Position numbers and translations under genes: made by a program
The notes under the pieces: generated by a model
Databases searched by the model: none
The model's input: only the letters and a program-made list of their open reading frames with translations
Told to the model about the DNA's origin: nothing
NCBI GenBank assembly: GCA_903847095.1
Contig: CAINCQ010000039.1
Coordinates: 1-58,678, forward strand
DNA: 58,678 nt
Source: an uncultured bacterium
Lineage (GTDB): Bacteria; Patescibacteriota; Minisyncoccia; Minisyncoccales; UBA5738
Reading direction: 5' to 3'
Shown here: positions 46,391 to 55,739 of the stretch, one piece after another
Position numbering within the stretch: position 1 is the stretch's first letter
Layout: each line of letters begins with the position of its first letter

Positions 46391-46720
46391 GTGAAAATAA
46401 GATTACTGGTGTGTTTGGTTCTGATCGTTTTGATGATCGGGTCCGGGGCGGCTTTGGAATTGGAATATAAACAAGCGCCGGTCCGCTCGGAAAAGATTCA
46501 GATTTGGGATGAAGGAAACGGCTATTATCTGTTCGATTTGGGCGGTGTTCAATACTTAAGGATGACAGGCTTTGACGCCAGCTCGATTTTTCTACAGGCG
46601 TTGGTGAAGTTTGAAAATGACCACCCCGAATGGGACGTTGTTTCGAGCGAGCCGTTTATTTACGATGGCGAAGGGGGTTGTTATTACTACTACATAAAAT
46701 GCGTGCCTAAAGCCGTTTAA
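46391..46720 (+). CDS. Orphan secreted protein (GTG start likely)
   Basis: VKIRLLVCLVLIVLMIGSGAALELEYKQ signal peptide; gagg RBS; terminator aaccgatcgaaaagcgttcggttttttt. Confidence 0.65.
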   Translation: MKIRLLVCLVLIVLMIGSGAALELEYKQAPVRSEKIQIWDEGNGYYLFDLGGVQYLRMTGFDASSIFLQALVKFENDHPEWDVVSSEPFIYDGEGGCYYYYIKCVPKAV

Positions 46721-46825
46721 AACCGATCGAAAAGCGTTCGGTTTTTTTGTAAAAAGCCCAGTTTTTGCTATCGTGAAAAGTGAGATTAAAAAATGATCTT
46801 ATACAGGTCAAATTTATATATAAAA

Positions 46826-47464
46826 ATGAATGCAATCGAACAAATAAAGAAAAAAGCGGAAGGATATTTCGATAAAGCCAAAGGAAGTCATGGCTGGGAC
46901 CATACTTTAAGGGTTTATAAGCTTTGTCTTCATATCGGAAAGAAGGAAAAGGCGGATTTGGAAATTTTAGAAATTGCCTCTTTGCTGCACGATATCGGAC
47001 GGCCTTTGGAGGACGAAGGCAAGGGGCAGGTTTGCCACGCCAAAATAGGCGCGCTAATGGCGCGTGAATTGCTTGATTCGTTGGGTATCGAAAAAGAAAA
47101 GATAAGCAGGGTCGTTCATTGTATCGAGACTCACCGTTTTCGCGACCAGAAAATCCCGGAAACTCTGGAGGCCAGGATCCTTTTTGATGCCGATAAACTT
47201 GATTCGATCGGAGCCGTCGGGATCGGCCGCGCCTTTTTATTCGCCGGAGAGATTGGTGCCAAATTATATAACAAGGGAGTGGATATCGAAAAAACAAAAC
47301 CTTACACCGAAGAGGACACGGCTTACCGCGAATATATGGTCAAGCTGCAAAAGATCAAAGACCGGATGTTGACGTCGGAAGGCCAAAGGATTGCCGTCGG
47401 CCGCCACGAGTATATGGCCGGATTTTTTGATAGAATAGATAAAGAAGCGGACGGTATTTTATAA
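46826..47464 (+). CDS. HD-domain phosphohydrolase
   Basis: GSHGWDHTLRVYKLCLHIG..ASLLHDIGRP. Confidence 0.88.
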   Translation: MNAIEQIKKKAEGYFDKAKGSHGWDHTLRVYKLCLHIGKKEKADLEILEIASLLHDIGRPLEDEGKGQVCHAKIGALMARELLDSLGIEKEKISRVVHCIETHRFRDQKIPETLEARILFDADKLDSIGAVGIGRAFLFAGEIGAKLYNKGVDIEKTKPYTEEDTAYREYMVKLQKIKDRMLTSEGQRIAVGRHEYMAGFFDRIDKEADGIL

Positions 47465-47480
47465 AAAAAAGATCGCTAAG

Positions 47481-48074
47481 ATGGAAGATGTTTACGATAA
47501 AATTTGGGAAAAAGCTTTTTCGTATCAGGACAAGCGGGGTGACCGCGGCCACGCCCGGGTTACTTTGGAATACGCAAAAACTCTTTTGGCGTCGGAAAAA
47601 GGAGATGAAAAAATAATTATTCCCTCGATCATTCTTCACGATATCGGTTGGAGCCGGGTGGCGTCGGATAAAGCGATGATCATCTTTGACCAAAAAGCTT
47701 CTCCGGAAGAAAAAAGGGCGGCGCGATTGGAACATCAAAATAAAGGCGTGGAATTGGCAACGAGAATTCTTGATGAGTTAGGTTATCCCGAAGATTTGTC
47801 TAAAGAAATTTTGGACATTATCTTCCAACATGATACCCGCCAGGGTTTTATTTCCAAGAATGAAGGATTGACGCGCGACGCGGATAAACTTTGGCGATTC
47901 TCGGCTATTGGTTTTGACTTGGATATTGAGCGCTTCAAAATTACGCCTCAACAAAATTACGTGCGGATGGATAAAAGAATCGCGGAACCCGGTTTTTTCT
48001 TTTCCGCATCGGCGAAACAGATCGCAAGAACCGAACTGGAAAAAAGAAAACAGGAATATAGCTTAAATAATTAA
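47481..48074 (+). CDS. HD-domain protein
   Basis: DRGHARVTLEYAKTLL..IIPSIILHDIGW. Confidence 0.8.
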   Translation: MEDVYDKIWEKAFSYQDKRGDRGHARVTLEYAKTLLASEKGDEKIIIPSIILHDIGWSRVASDKAMIIFDQKASPEEKRAARLEHQNKGVELATRILDELGYPEDLSKEILDIIFQHDTRQGFISKNEGLTRDADKLWRFSAIGFDLDIERFKITPQQNYVRMDKRIAEPGFFFSASAKQIARTELEKRKQEYSLNN

Positions 48075-48084
48075 CTTGTTATTT

Positions 48085-48681
48085 ATGGCCAAGAAAAAAT
48101 ACTACGCTTATAGTTTCGGTAAAGAGCAGGGTGTGACCGATAACTGGCCCGAGTGCCAGGATATAGTGAGTCGCGCGCCCAATGCCAAATATAAGGGTTT
48201 TGAGACCCGGGACGCGGCCGAGCGCTGGCTGGCCGCGGGAGCTGACTACAAGATCAAACACATCGCAGGCGAGGCCGGCGTATATTTCGATGCCGGAACC
48301 GGCGCGGGTAATGGCGTTGAGATCAATGTATCCGACGCGCGCGGGAGCGGTTTGCTTTGGAAGGTTTTACCCGAAAAGGAGTTGAATGAATCAGGCCATT
48401 ATCCGATTCCCGGAACGACCAATAATTTCGGTGAGCTTTCGGCCTGCAAATACGCTTTGATGATCGCCATGCGCGCGGGTATCCAAAAAGTTTTCGGCGA
48501 CAGCTCCTTGATCCTTGATTATTGGTCCAAAGGGTTTATTAAGAAAGAGATGAACGAGGAAACGCAGGAGCTGGCCCGGGAAGTAAAAAAACTGCGTTTT
48601 CTCTTCGAGCAAAACGGAGGCCAGTTGGTAAAAATCTCGGGTGGTTCCAATCCCGCGGATTTGGGGTTCCATAAAGGCTGA
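48085..48681 (+). CDS. Ribonuclease H-like protein with viroplasmin/RNase HI N-terminal domain
   Basis: KKKYYAYSFGKEQGVTDNWPECQDIV..KYKGFETRDAAERWL; catalytic D..E..D..D in YFDAGTG, NFGELSA, FGDSSL, NPADLG. Confidence 0.85.
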   Translation: MAKKKYYAYSFGKEQGVTDNWPECQDIVSRAPNAKYKGFETRDAAERWLAAGADYKIKHIAGEAGVYFDAGTGAGNGVEINVSDARGSGLLWKVLPEKELNESGHYPIPGTTNNFGELSACKYALMIAMRAGIQKVFGDSSLILDYWSKGFIKKEMNEETQELAREVKKLRFLFEQNGGQLVKISGGSNPADLGFHKG

Positions 48682-48689
48682 TTAAAAAA

Positions 48690-49814
48690 ATGATCTTTCC
48701 CGATTATAAAAACAGCATCGTTAATGTCTCAAGCTCGATCATCGCGGCTTTGGGCGGCCGCGCCCAGTATCCACCGCTTAAGAAGCTGGCTTTTTTGAAG
48801 CAAAATAAAAAGATCGTGCTTCTGGTGGTGGATGGTTTGGGTTACGAATTTCTGAAAAAATACGGGCAAGATTCTTTTTTGGAAAAAAATTGCGTCGATA
48901 AAATCACTTCCGTTTTTCCGACGACCACGGCGAGCGCGGAGACATCATTGGAAACCGGCGTGGCGCCAAAGCAGCATGCCATAACGGGATTTACGATGTG
49001 GCTGAAAGAGCTTGGCGTAGTTTCCAAAATTCTGTTGTTTAACGTGAGGGGAGGCGGATCATTAATGGAAATGGGCGTCAGCCGGGACGATATTTATACC
49101 GAAAAGGTGATCATGGAAAAAGTTTCTGTCCCTTCGGTAATGGTGATGCCGCGAATCACGGCCGCCCGGTTTGGCTCGAGCCGCTGGGCCGCGGCTTTTG
49201 ACGATCTGCCCGGGATGATCGACCAGATTAAAAAAGCGGTTTCCCGGTCCGATAACCGGTTTGTTTATTCTTATTGGATAGACTTGGATAAGACTTGCCA
49301 TAAATACGGATGCGCGAGCAATCAGGCCAAAAATCATCTTATCGAGATCGACCGGGCTATTGAAGATTTGGCCGGATTTTTAAAAAAAAGAGAAGCGATT
49401 TTGGTGGTTACCGCCGATCATGGTTTATGCGATGTGCTTGATAAAAACCGGATTATTCTTCAGGATTATCCCGATATCTACGATTGCCTGGCTTTGCCGC
49501 TTTGCGGCGATAGCCGCGCTTCGTTCTGTTATGTCAGGCCGGAGCGCGATCGGGAATTCAGGCGATTGGTCAAAAAAAAGCTCGATTTCTGTTGTACCTT
49601 GCATAAGGGATCCGATTTTATCAAAAAGGGGGTGTTTGGTTTGGGAGTCGCCAATCCCAGACTTTATGAGCGGGTCGGCGATTATATCCTGGTGGCCAAA
49701 GATGGTTATACGATCCGCGATTTTCTTTTTCGCGAAGCAAAACCGGAAAGGAAAGGTCATCATGGGGGTTTAAGCGAAGAAGAGATATATGTTCCTTTGA
49801 TAGTTTCACGCTAA
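48690..49814 (+). CDS. Alkaline phosphatase/phosphodiesterase superfamily protein
   Basis: IVLLVVDGLGYEFL; FPTTTASAETSLETGVAPKQHAITGFTMW; VVTADHG; GHHGGLSEEEIYVPLI. Confidence 0.88.
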   Translation: MIFPDYKNSIVNVSSSIIAALGGRAQYPPLKKLAFLKQNKKIVLLVVDGLGYEFLKKYGQDSFLEKNCVDKITSVFPTTTASAETSLETGVAPKQHAITGFTMWLKELGVVSKILLFNVRGGGSLMEMGVSRDDIYTEKVIMEKVSVPSVMVMPRITAARFGSSRWAAAFDDLPGMIDQIKKAVSRSDNRFVYSYWIDLDKTCHKYGCASNQAKNHLIEIDRAIEDLAGFLKKREAILVVTADHGLCDVLDKNRIILQDYPDIYDCLALPLCGDSRASFCYVRPERDREFRRLVKKKLDFCCTLHKGSDFIKKGVFGLGVANPRLYERVGDYILVAKDGYTIRDFLFREAKPERKGHHGGLSEEEIYVPLIVSR

Positions 49815-49846
49815 ACGCAAAACGTCCCGGTTTCCGGGATAAAAAA

Positions 49847-50335
49847 ATGGAAAACCAAAAAAAGATTCTTGTAGTTTATTATTCCAAAACCGGCAACACC
49901 GAACGCGCAGCCAAAGATATCGCGTCCGGACTTGGGGCCGATTTGGAAAAGATCATTGACCAAAAAGACCGTTCGGGTATTTTTGGTTTTATTTTGGGCG
50001 GACGGGACGCGATGAAAAAAAGAGGCACAAAGATCGGCATCTTGAATTACGATCCGGCCGGCTATGACCTGATTGTCGTGGGTACTCCCGTCTGGGGCTC
50101 AAATATAGCTCCGGCAGTGAGGACCTATCTTGACGCGAACAGAGGCAAAATCAAAAGTCTTGCTTGCTTTGAAACCTCGGGCGGAACGCCCATAGAAAAG
50201 ATCGGAGCGTTTGTCGAAGAGGCGGCGGGAAAGAAAATCGTTGCCAAGGCCGGATTTGAGCAAAAGGATTTGCGTGAAGAGAAAACATACAAAGAGAAAG
50301 TGTCTTTTTTCGTTGAAGCGATAAAAAAATTATAA
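49847..50335 (+). CDS. Flavodoxin
   Basis: KKILVVYYSKTGNTERAAKDIA; VVGTPVWGSNIAPAVRTYL. Confidence 0.9.
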   Translation: MENQKKILVVYYSKTGNTERAAKDIASGLGADLEKIIDQKDRSGIFGFILGGRDAMKKRGTKIGILNYDPAGYDLIVVGTPVWGSNIAPAVRTYLDANRGKIKSLACFETSGGTPIEKIGAFVEEAAGKKIVAKAGFEQKDLREEKTYKEKVSFFVEAIKKL

Positions 50336-50339
50336 GATT

Positions 50340-51122
50340 ATGAAAAAGATTTTAATCGTTATTGCCGTTTTGATTGTTTTGGTTCTGGGCCTGCTGGCGT
50401 ATTTAGGCTATGTTCCGGGACTGTCGTCTGTTTTCGGAGCGGATAAGCCTCGGGATCTTGGCATAAAATATACCCAAGCCGATTTTGATTCGGCGTTTGC
50501 CAAAAGCCAGGTTGTTTACGAGGCTTTGCCGGCCGGAACACCCGACGAGTTAAGCCTTCAACGGCGCGGATCGCGGCCGGTTAATATTTCTTTTACTGCC
50601 GCCGAGGCTACTTCGTTAATGAATGACCGGCCTTTTAAATATTGGCCATATAAGCAAGTCCAGTTGAAATTCAACGCCGACGGTTCGGCGGAGATTTCGG
50701 GCGTCCTGGTCAAAGAGCGGGTGTCCGGGTATTGCGCGGCTATCGGAATTCCGAAAGCGGTAGCGGAAGCGGTCGTAAAGTTTTTGCCCAATAACCCGGT
50801 TTTTTACGTAAAGGGAAAGGGGGAGTTGGTTGACAATATGGTTACTGGTTTTGAGCCTCAGGCGCTGGAAGTGGGAAGAATGCCGTTGCCGCTGGGGATG
50901 ATTTTAGCCTTTAACGGTTTTGATAATCAGGCGGTTTACGCGGCTGACGCGAATATTACGGAATTGCTTTCAAAGGCGACTAACAAACGCCAGATCATTA
51001 TCGATTACATCAACCGACGGCTCGCGTCGATTACCGGTTTCTACGCGAAAAACGCGAAATTCGAAGAAAACAAACTGATCTTTGAAGGAAGTTTGCCGGA
51101 AGTGGAAGCGACGGCAAGATAA
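50340..51122 (+). CDS. Hypothetical membrane-anchored extracellular protein
   Basis: MKKILIVIAVLIVLVLGLLAYLGYVPG N-terminal TM; immediately downstream of flavodoxin. Confidence 0.75.
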   Translation: MKKILIVIAVLIVLVLGLLAYLGYVPGLSSVFGADKPRDLGIKYTQADFDSAFAKSQVVYEALPAGTPDELSLQRRGSRPVNISFTAAEATSLMNDRPFKYWPYKQVQLKFNADGSAEISGVLVKERVSGYCAAIGIPKAVAEAVVKFLPNNPVFYVKGKGELVDNMVTGFEPQALEVGRMPLPLGMILAFNGFDNQAVYAADANITELLSKATNKRQIIIDYINRRLASITGFYAKNAKFEENKLIFEGSLPEVEATAR

Positions 51123-51220
51123 TACGAAACATTGGAAACGAAAAAGAAGTTTTGTTTTTTGACCGGAAATCGTTATTTGTGATAAAATACGGAACAGATT
51201 AAAAAGCTTTTTTTTGAGCT

Positions 51221-51511
51221 ATGATTTCAAGCGGGGATACTCCGGACACCGGATATTACTCAAACAAGAAGAAGCAAAAATACCTTGATCTTTCCATCGG
51301 TTTTTTCGGCACCGCTTTTATTTGGTATTGTACGTTCCAGCCTTTTTGGTATTTTGCTCCGCTCGTCATTTGCTCATTGTCGGGAATGGCGTTGAAACGA
51401 AAAACCAAAAGGAAGTATATTCCAATCGGCGCCTTGAGCCTTTTTGCCTTGCCGTTCATCGTGTGGTGGTCAAGTATTTTGTTTTCCATGGGTATCACTG
51501 CCGAAGATTGA
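51221..51511 (+). CDS. Small hypothetical membrane protein
   Basis: Three hydrophobic segments; upstream AT-rich promoter-like region. Confidence 0.5.
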   Translation: MISSGDTPDTGYYSNKKKQKYLDLSIGFFGTAFIWYCTFQPFWYFAPLVICSLSGMALKRKTKRKYIPIGALSLFALPFIVWWSSILFSMGITAED

Positions 51512-51652
51512 TTCGTTTAACGATTATAGTTAAATGACCGGTATGCTTATGCATCGGGGTATTTATCCGGTATGCAGGTTAATAATTAATTGTCTAGCGG
51601 CGCTCCTTTTAGCCTCAGGATCGGGGTTTAATACCCCGATCGCGGACTCAAC

Positions 51653-52222
51653 ATGAAAAGGACAATCGTTCTAATTTTTGTTCTGTTGGCGATCGGACTT
51701 TTTTTGATTTTAGCCCGAACAATAAACGATAATATCGACAAAGGTTTAATGATGTCAAATGGCAATAACAAAGGACCATCGATTATGAAAATATCAAGTG
51801 ATGCTTTTTCGACTGGCAGCTATATACCCTCAAAATTCACGGCCGATGGCGAAAAGATCAACCCAAAGCTGGTGATCGAAGGCATACCTCAAAACGCCAA
51901 GACCTTGGCGTTGATTGTTGACGATCCGGACGCGCCTTCAGGTACGTTCATTCATTGGACGGTTTGGAACATCGATCCGGCGATTTCCGTGATTGGCGAA
52001 AATTCCGTTCCGAATGGCGCGGTCCAAGGGATTACAAGTGCGGGGGTTTCCGGTTATGTACCGCCCGCGCCGCCGAGCGGGGTCCATCGTTATTATTTCA
52101 AGGTTTACGCCTTGGACGCAAAACTTAATTTGACGAGCAGCGCGAAAATATCCGATTTGGTTTTGGCCATGGAGGGACATATTCTTGATAAGGCCGAGTT
52201 GATGGGCTTATACACGAGGTAG
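51653..52222 (+). CDS. YbhB/YbcL family Raf kinase inhibitor-like protein (PEBP)
   Basis: LALIVDDPDAPSGTFIHWTVWNIDP; GYVPPAPPSGVHRYYFKVYALD. Confidence 0.95.
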   Translation: MKRTIVLIFVLLAIGLFLILARTINDNIDKGLMMSNGNNKGPSIMKISSDAFSTGSYIPSKFTADGEKINPKLVIEGIPQNAKTLALIVDDPDAPSGTFIHWTVWNIDPAISVIGENSVPNGAVQGITSAGVSGYVPPAPPSGVHRYYFKVYALDAKLNLTSSAKISDLVLAMEGHILDKAELMGLYTR

Positions 52223-52281
52223 GTATTCGATGTATAGAACGTTCTATGGTAATTCGAACGGCAAGATCGGCGATTAAAACC

Positions 52282-52899
52282 ATGCTAAAAAAAGTAAAAC
52301 AATCGTTGGCCGTGGAAAAAGTTTTTTTCCGGGAATCATTGTCCCGGATTTTTTCCATTTTGGCGTTTCTTTTTTTTCTGTTTGCTGTGGCCGGATTTGT
52401 CGTTTCGATCCAGAATCCGGAACTGGCAGGACGGGCTTTTGACAGCCTTAGGCAAAGTTATGAGAGCAAGGGATTTTTTAACACCACTTCGAATTTTGAT
52501 CTTTTTATCCTCATTTTGCTCAACAATATTGTGGCCGCTTTTTTCAGCTTGGCCGCGGGCGTCATTCCTTTCTTTTTTCTTTCCGCCCTGGCGGTCATTG
52601 CCAACGGTTTTTTTCTTGGGGTGATCGGGGCAGTGGTTCTTGCCCAGGGGAAAGGAGTATCGACGGTCATTTTGTCGCTTCTGCCACACGGTATCGTAGA
52701 GTTGCCGGCTTTTTTCTATGCCTCGTCGCTGGGCATTTATTTAATGCAAAATATCTCAAGGAAAATAATGGGCCGGCCGGTTAAGCTCTGGACCGTTTTT
52801 AAAAATTCGCTTCGGTCATTTATCGTCATAGTGCTTCCGTTATTGTTTCTGGCCGCCTTTTTGGAGGTCTATGTTACGTATGCTATCGTAAAAAATTAA
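52282..52899 (+). CDS. Stage II sporulation protein M-like membrane protein
   Basis: LILLNNIVAAFFSLAAGVIPF..NGFFLGVIGAVVL..LLPHGIVELPAFFYASSLG. Confidence 0.85.
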   Translation: MLKKVKQSLAVEKVFFRESLSRIFSILAFLFFLFAVAGFVVSIQNPELAGRAFDSLRQSYESKGFFNTTSNFDLFILILLNNIVAAFFSLAAGVIPFFFLSALAVIANGFFLGVIGAVVLAQGKGVSTVILSLLPHGIVELPAFFYASSLGIYLMQNISRKIMGRPVKLWTVFKNSLRSFIVIVLPLLFLAAFLEVYVTYAIVKN

Positions 52900-52910
52900 A
52901 TACCAATTCC

Positions 52911-53240
52911 ATGGAATTCAACAATTATCAAAAAGAAGCGAGAAAAACCGCGATGTATCCGGACCTGGGGAACAATTTCGTTTATCCAACACTTGGCCTG
53001 GCCGGGGAGGCTGGCGAGGTTGCTGAAAAGATAAAAAAAGTAATCCGCGACGGCAATGGCATAGTGACCGATGAAAAAAAAGAAGAGCTTTCCAAGGAAC
53101 TCGGCGATGTTTTATGGTATGTAGCCAATTTGGCGGAGGAATTGGGTTTAGGGCTTGATCTTATCGCCCAAAAAAATCTCGAGAAATTGCGGTCGCGCCA
53201 AGACCGGGGAAAGTTGAAAGGCGACGGCGATAACCGCTGA
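52911..53240 (+). CDS. MazG-like nucleotide pyrophosphohydrolase
   Basis: LGLAGEAGEVAEKIKKVIRDG..ELSKELGDVLWYVANLAEELGL. Confidence 0.9.
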   Translation: MEFNNYQKEARKTAMYPDLGNNFVYPTLGLAGEAGEVAEKIKKVIRDGNGIVTDEKKEELSKELGDVLWYVANLAEELGLGLDLIAQKNLEKLRSRQDRGKLKGDGDNR

Positions 53241-53243
53241 AAA

Positions 53244-54314
53244 ATGGTTTCAATACCGAAAAATCTGCTTGTTTACGGGGGGGCGCACGCGGTGGTTGAT
53301 TTGGCTTCGGCCATAACCATGTACAGTATTTTCAGGACGGGTGTCGTATCGGCCGAGACATTTTTTTTCTTTCTTCTGGCTTATGATTTCCTTGCTTTTG
53401 CGGGGCAAGCGGTTTTGGGTTGGTTTGTCGACAAAGTGCGCGCGCCGCGCGCGGCAGCGATGGTTGGATGCTTGCTGGTTGCCATCAGCTTGTTTACTTG
53501 GCAAATTTTTCCCATGCTTTCCGTAATTCTGGCTGGGCTGGGCAACGCGCTGTTTCACTTGGGAGGTGGGGCGATCAGCTTGAATTTGATGCCAGGCCGC
53601 GCCGCCGCTCCTGGCCTTTTTGTGGCTCCCGGCGCGGTTGGTTTGGCCACAGGCATTTTGGCCGGGCAGAAAGGCGACTGGAGTCTTTTTTGGGTAGCCG
53701 CCTTACTGGTTTTAAGCACCGGGTTAATTTTTTTAACCAAGTCTCCGACTATCGATTACGAGAAAAAACCGGCGGTTGCCAGCCGAAAAATGTTTACGGT
53801 AATTTTTATCCTTCTTTTTTCTTCGATCATCATAAGGTCTTTTGTCGGTTCAATTGTCGCTTATCCTTGGAAAAAGGATGCCGCGTTGTTCTGGACGCTG
53901 ATCTTGGCTGTTTTTTTGGGGAAAGCTTTGGGGGGCGTTCTGGCCGACAAGTTTGGTTGGATCAGGGTATCGGTCGGCGCTTTGATGATTTCGGCCGTTC
54001 TGATTCCTTTCGGTTTTAAGATTCCGATCCTGGGAATAGCCGGAATGTTTTTTTTCCAGTTCGTAATGGCGGTTATTTTGGCAGCACTGGCCTTTTTGAT
54101 CCCGGGCCGTTCGGCGCTGATATTCGGCCTGAATTGTTTGGCTCTTTTCTTCGGTCTTTTTCCGTTTTTCTTTCCGGAGTCCTCGGTAATTTTTCTGCCT
54201 CATTGGCAAGGGCTGGCTTTCGGGGCGACGCTATGTTCTTCGGTTGCAATCTATTTCAGCCTTGTTTATTTAGAGGCAAGGCGGCCTCGTGATATAATTA
54301 AAAATACTTTTTGA
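53244..54314 (+). CDS. MFS-like multi-TM transporter
   Basis: AVLGWFVDKVRAPRAAAMVGCLLVAIS; 10+ hydrophobic segments. Confidence 0.7.
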   Translation: MVSIPKNLLVYGGAHAVVDLASAITMYSIFRTGVVSAETFFFFLLAYDFLAFAGQAVLGWFVDKVRAPRAAAMVGCLLVAISLFTWQIFPMLSVILAGLGNALFHLGGGAISLNLMPGRAAAPGLFVAPGAVGLATGILAGQKGDWSLFWVAALLVLSTGLIFLTKSPTIDYEKKPAVASRKMFTVIFILLFSSIIIRSFVGSIVAYPWKKDAALFWTLILAVFLGKALGGVLADKFGWIRVSVGALMISAVLIPFGFKIPILGIAGMFFFQFVMAVILAALAFLIPGRSALIFGLNCLALFFGLFPFFFPESSVIFLPHWQGLAFGATLCSSVAIYFSLVYLEARRPRDIIKNTF

Positions 54315-54328
54315 TAAATAATAAAAAA

Positions 54329-55165
54329 ATGAAGAAAACCATTTTTATGTTTGTCGGTTTGTTTCTTTTTAGCGCCGGATCTGTTTTTGCCGATGTCTTG
54401 CCTCCCAACGGCCATGGTATCACCGTTTGCGACAAAATAGTGAACACCGGTGCTTTTCCGGACACCGTATTTATAGGCTCTTTATATGATTATAGGGGAG
54501 AGGGGGCGGTTGGAGAGGAAAATTACGTTATTTCAACGGATGAATGCCTGAAGACCGGTGGAAAACAAGGAAGATTTTATTTGAATTTCGTGGTGTTCGC
54601 GATCGAAAAAAACTATTATAACAGCCTTGTCCGGAACGGAACGCTCGATCAGGAGATAGTCTTGATGAACCGGAGCGACGGCGGGAAGAACTATGTCGCG
54701 CGTTTTACCTGGTTATGGGATACCGACAATATCAGCTATACTTCCAACGAAAAAAGTAAAACCAGGGAGATCATGGTTGCCGGTTTCAACGGCCAGCGGC
54801 TGGAGCTTTTCGAGTCGGCCGAAATTCATGAGTATGTCGACGGAAGCAAGCAAACCAGCGAATTCCAAAAACCGGATTACAAAAATCTGAAATCGTCCTG
54901 GATTATCGATCCTGCCCAGCCGAAAATCGACGGCGGTTGGTCCGAATGGTCTGTTTGTTCAAAATCCTGCGGTGGCGGTAGCCAGACAAGGACGTGTTCC
55001 AATCCCGCTTCGGCCAATGGCGGCGCGGTTTGTATAGGCGATTCTACTCAGGCTTGCAATGTACAGGTTTGCGATGTTGGGTTAGGTGGGTTGACCAGAC
55101 CTGTTGGTTTTTGGGATAAGGTTAAATGTTTTTTTGCCAAACTATTCGGGATGGCATGCCTCTAA
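54329..55165 (+). CDS. Secreted protein with thrombospondin type 1 repeat and C-terminal CFFAKLFGMAC motif
   Basis: Signal peptide; GGWSEWSVCSKSCGGGSQTRTCSNPASANGGAVCIGDSTQACNVQVC. Confidence 0.85.
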   Translation: MKKTIFMFVGLFLFSAGSVFADVLPPNGHGITVCDKIVNTGAFPDTVFIGSLYDYRGEGAVGEENYVISTDECLKTGGKQGRFYLNFVVFAIEKNYYNSLVRNGTLDQEIVLMNRSDGGKNYVARFTWLWDTDNISYTSNEKSKTREIMVAGFNGQRLELFESAEIHEYVDGSKQTSEFQKPDYKNLKSSWIIDPAQPKIDGGWSEWSVCSKSCGGGSQTRTCSNPASANGGAVCIGDSTQACNVQVCDVGLGGLTRPVGFWDKVKCFFAKLFGMACL

Positions 55166-55167
55166 CC

Positions 55168-55539
55168 ATGATTTCTTACGGAGTTTTATTCATTGAGGCT
55201 CTGGTTTTTACGATATTGCTCGAAATGGCCGCGTTCTTTATTTTTAAGGAGTTATTGTTGGGGCGGAGCAGTGACATTCCGGTAAAAGATATCGTTTTTT
55301 CGGTTATTTTTTGTTCGTTTACAACCTTGCCTTATGTCTGGTTTTTGTTTCCCGAAATATTAGGCGCTACCGTTGTTTGCCCGGTTGTAAGCGAATTTTT
55401 TGCCGTGACCGTCGAAGCGTTCATTTATTTTTTCGTTTTAAAGATAGGCTTAGGAAGATCATTGGCGGTTTCATTGATTTGTAATGCCTTTTCGCTACTG
55501 GCCGGCTTATTGGCAGCCCGTTATATCTGGAGTGGATAA
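55168..55539 (+). CDS. Small multi-TM protein
   Basis: MISYGVLFIEALVFTILLEMAAFFIFKELL; hydrophobic, 4 probable TM segments. Confidence 0.65.
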   Translation: MISYGVLFIEALVFTILLEMAAFFIFKELLLGRSSDIPVKDIVFSVIFCSFTTLPYVWFLFPEILGATVVCPVVSEFFAVTVEAFIYFFVLKIGLGRSLAVSLICNAFSLLAGLLAARYIWSG

Positions 55540-55545
55540 ATCATA

Positions 55546-55650
55546 AAGAAGAAAGAAAACAGAACAATCGATTTGAAGGGGTGGGAAATCGCTTACTTAC
55601 CGATAACCAGTCAAGATCCTTGCCGGTATCGGGAACGCCTTGGCGGAGCC
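55546..55650 (+). pseudogene. Truncated remnant of a YgjP-like metallopeptidase gene
   Basis: KKKENRTIDLKGWEIAYLPITSQDPCRYRERLGGA versus KKKEKRTINFQGREVAYLLITSPVANKVRIAIRRGGA of the intact gene at 56526. Confidence 0.8.
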
Positions 55651-55739
55651 ATACTCTCTTCTAAAATACCGCTTTAAAACAGGCCTGATTGTCCCGGATT
55701 CTTGTGCTATAATTATCCTACTATAGCGATCAACAAGTT

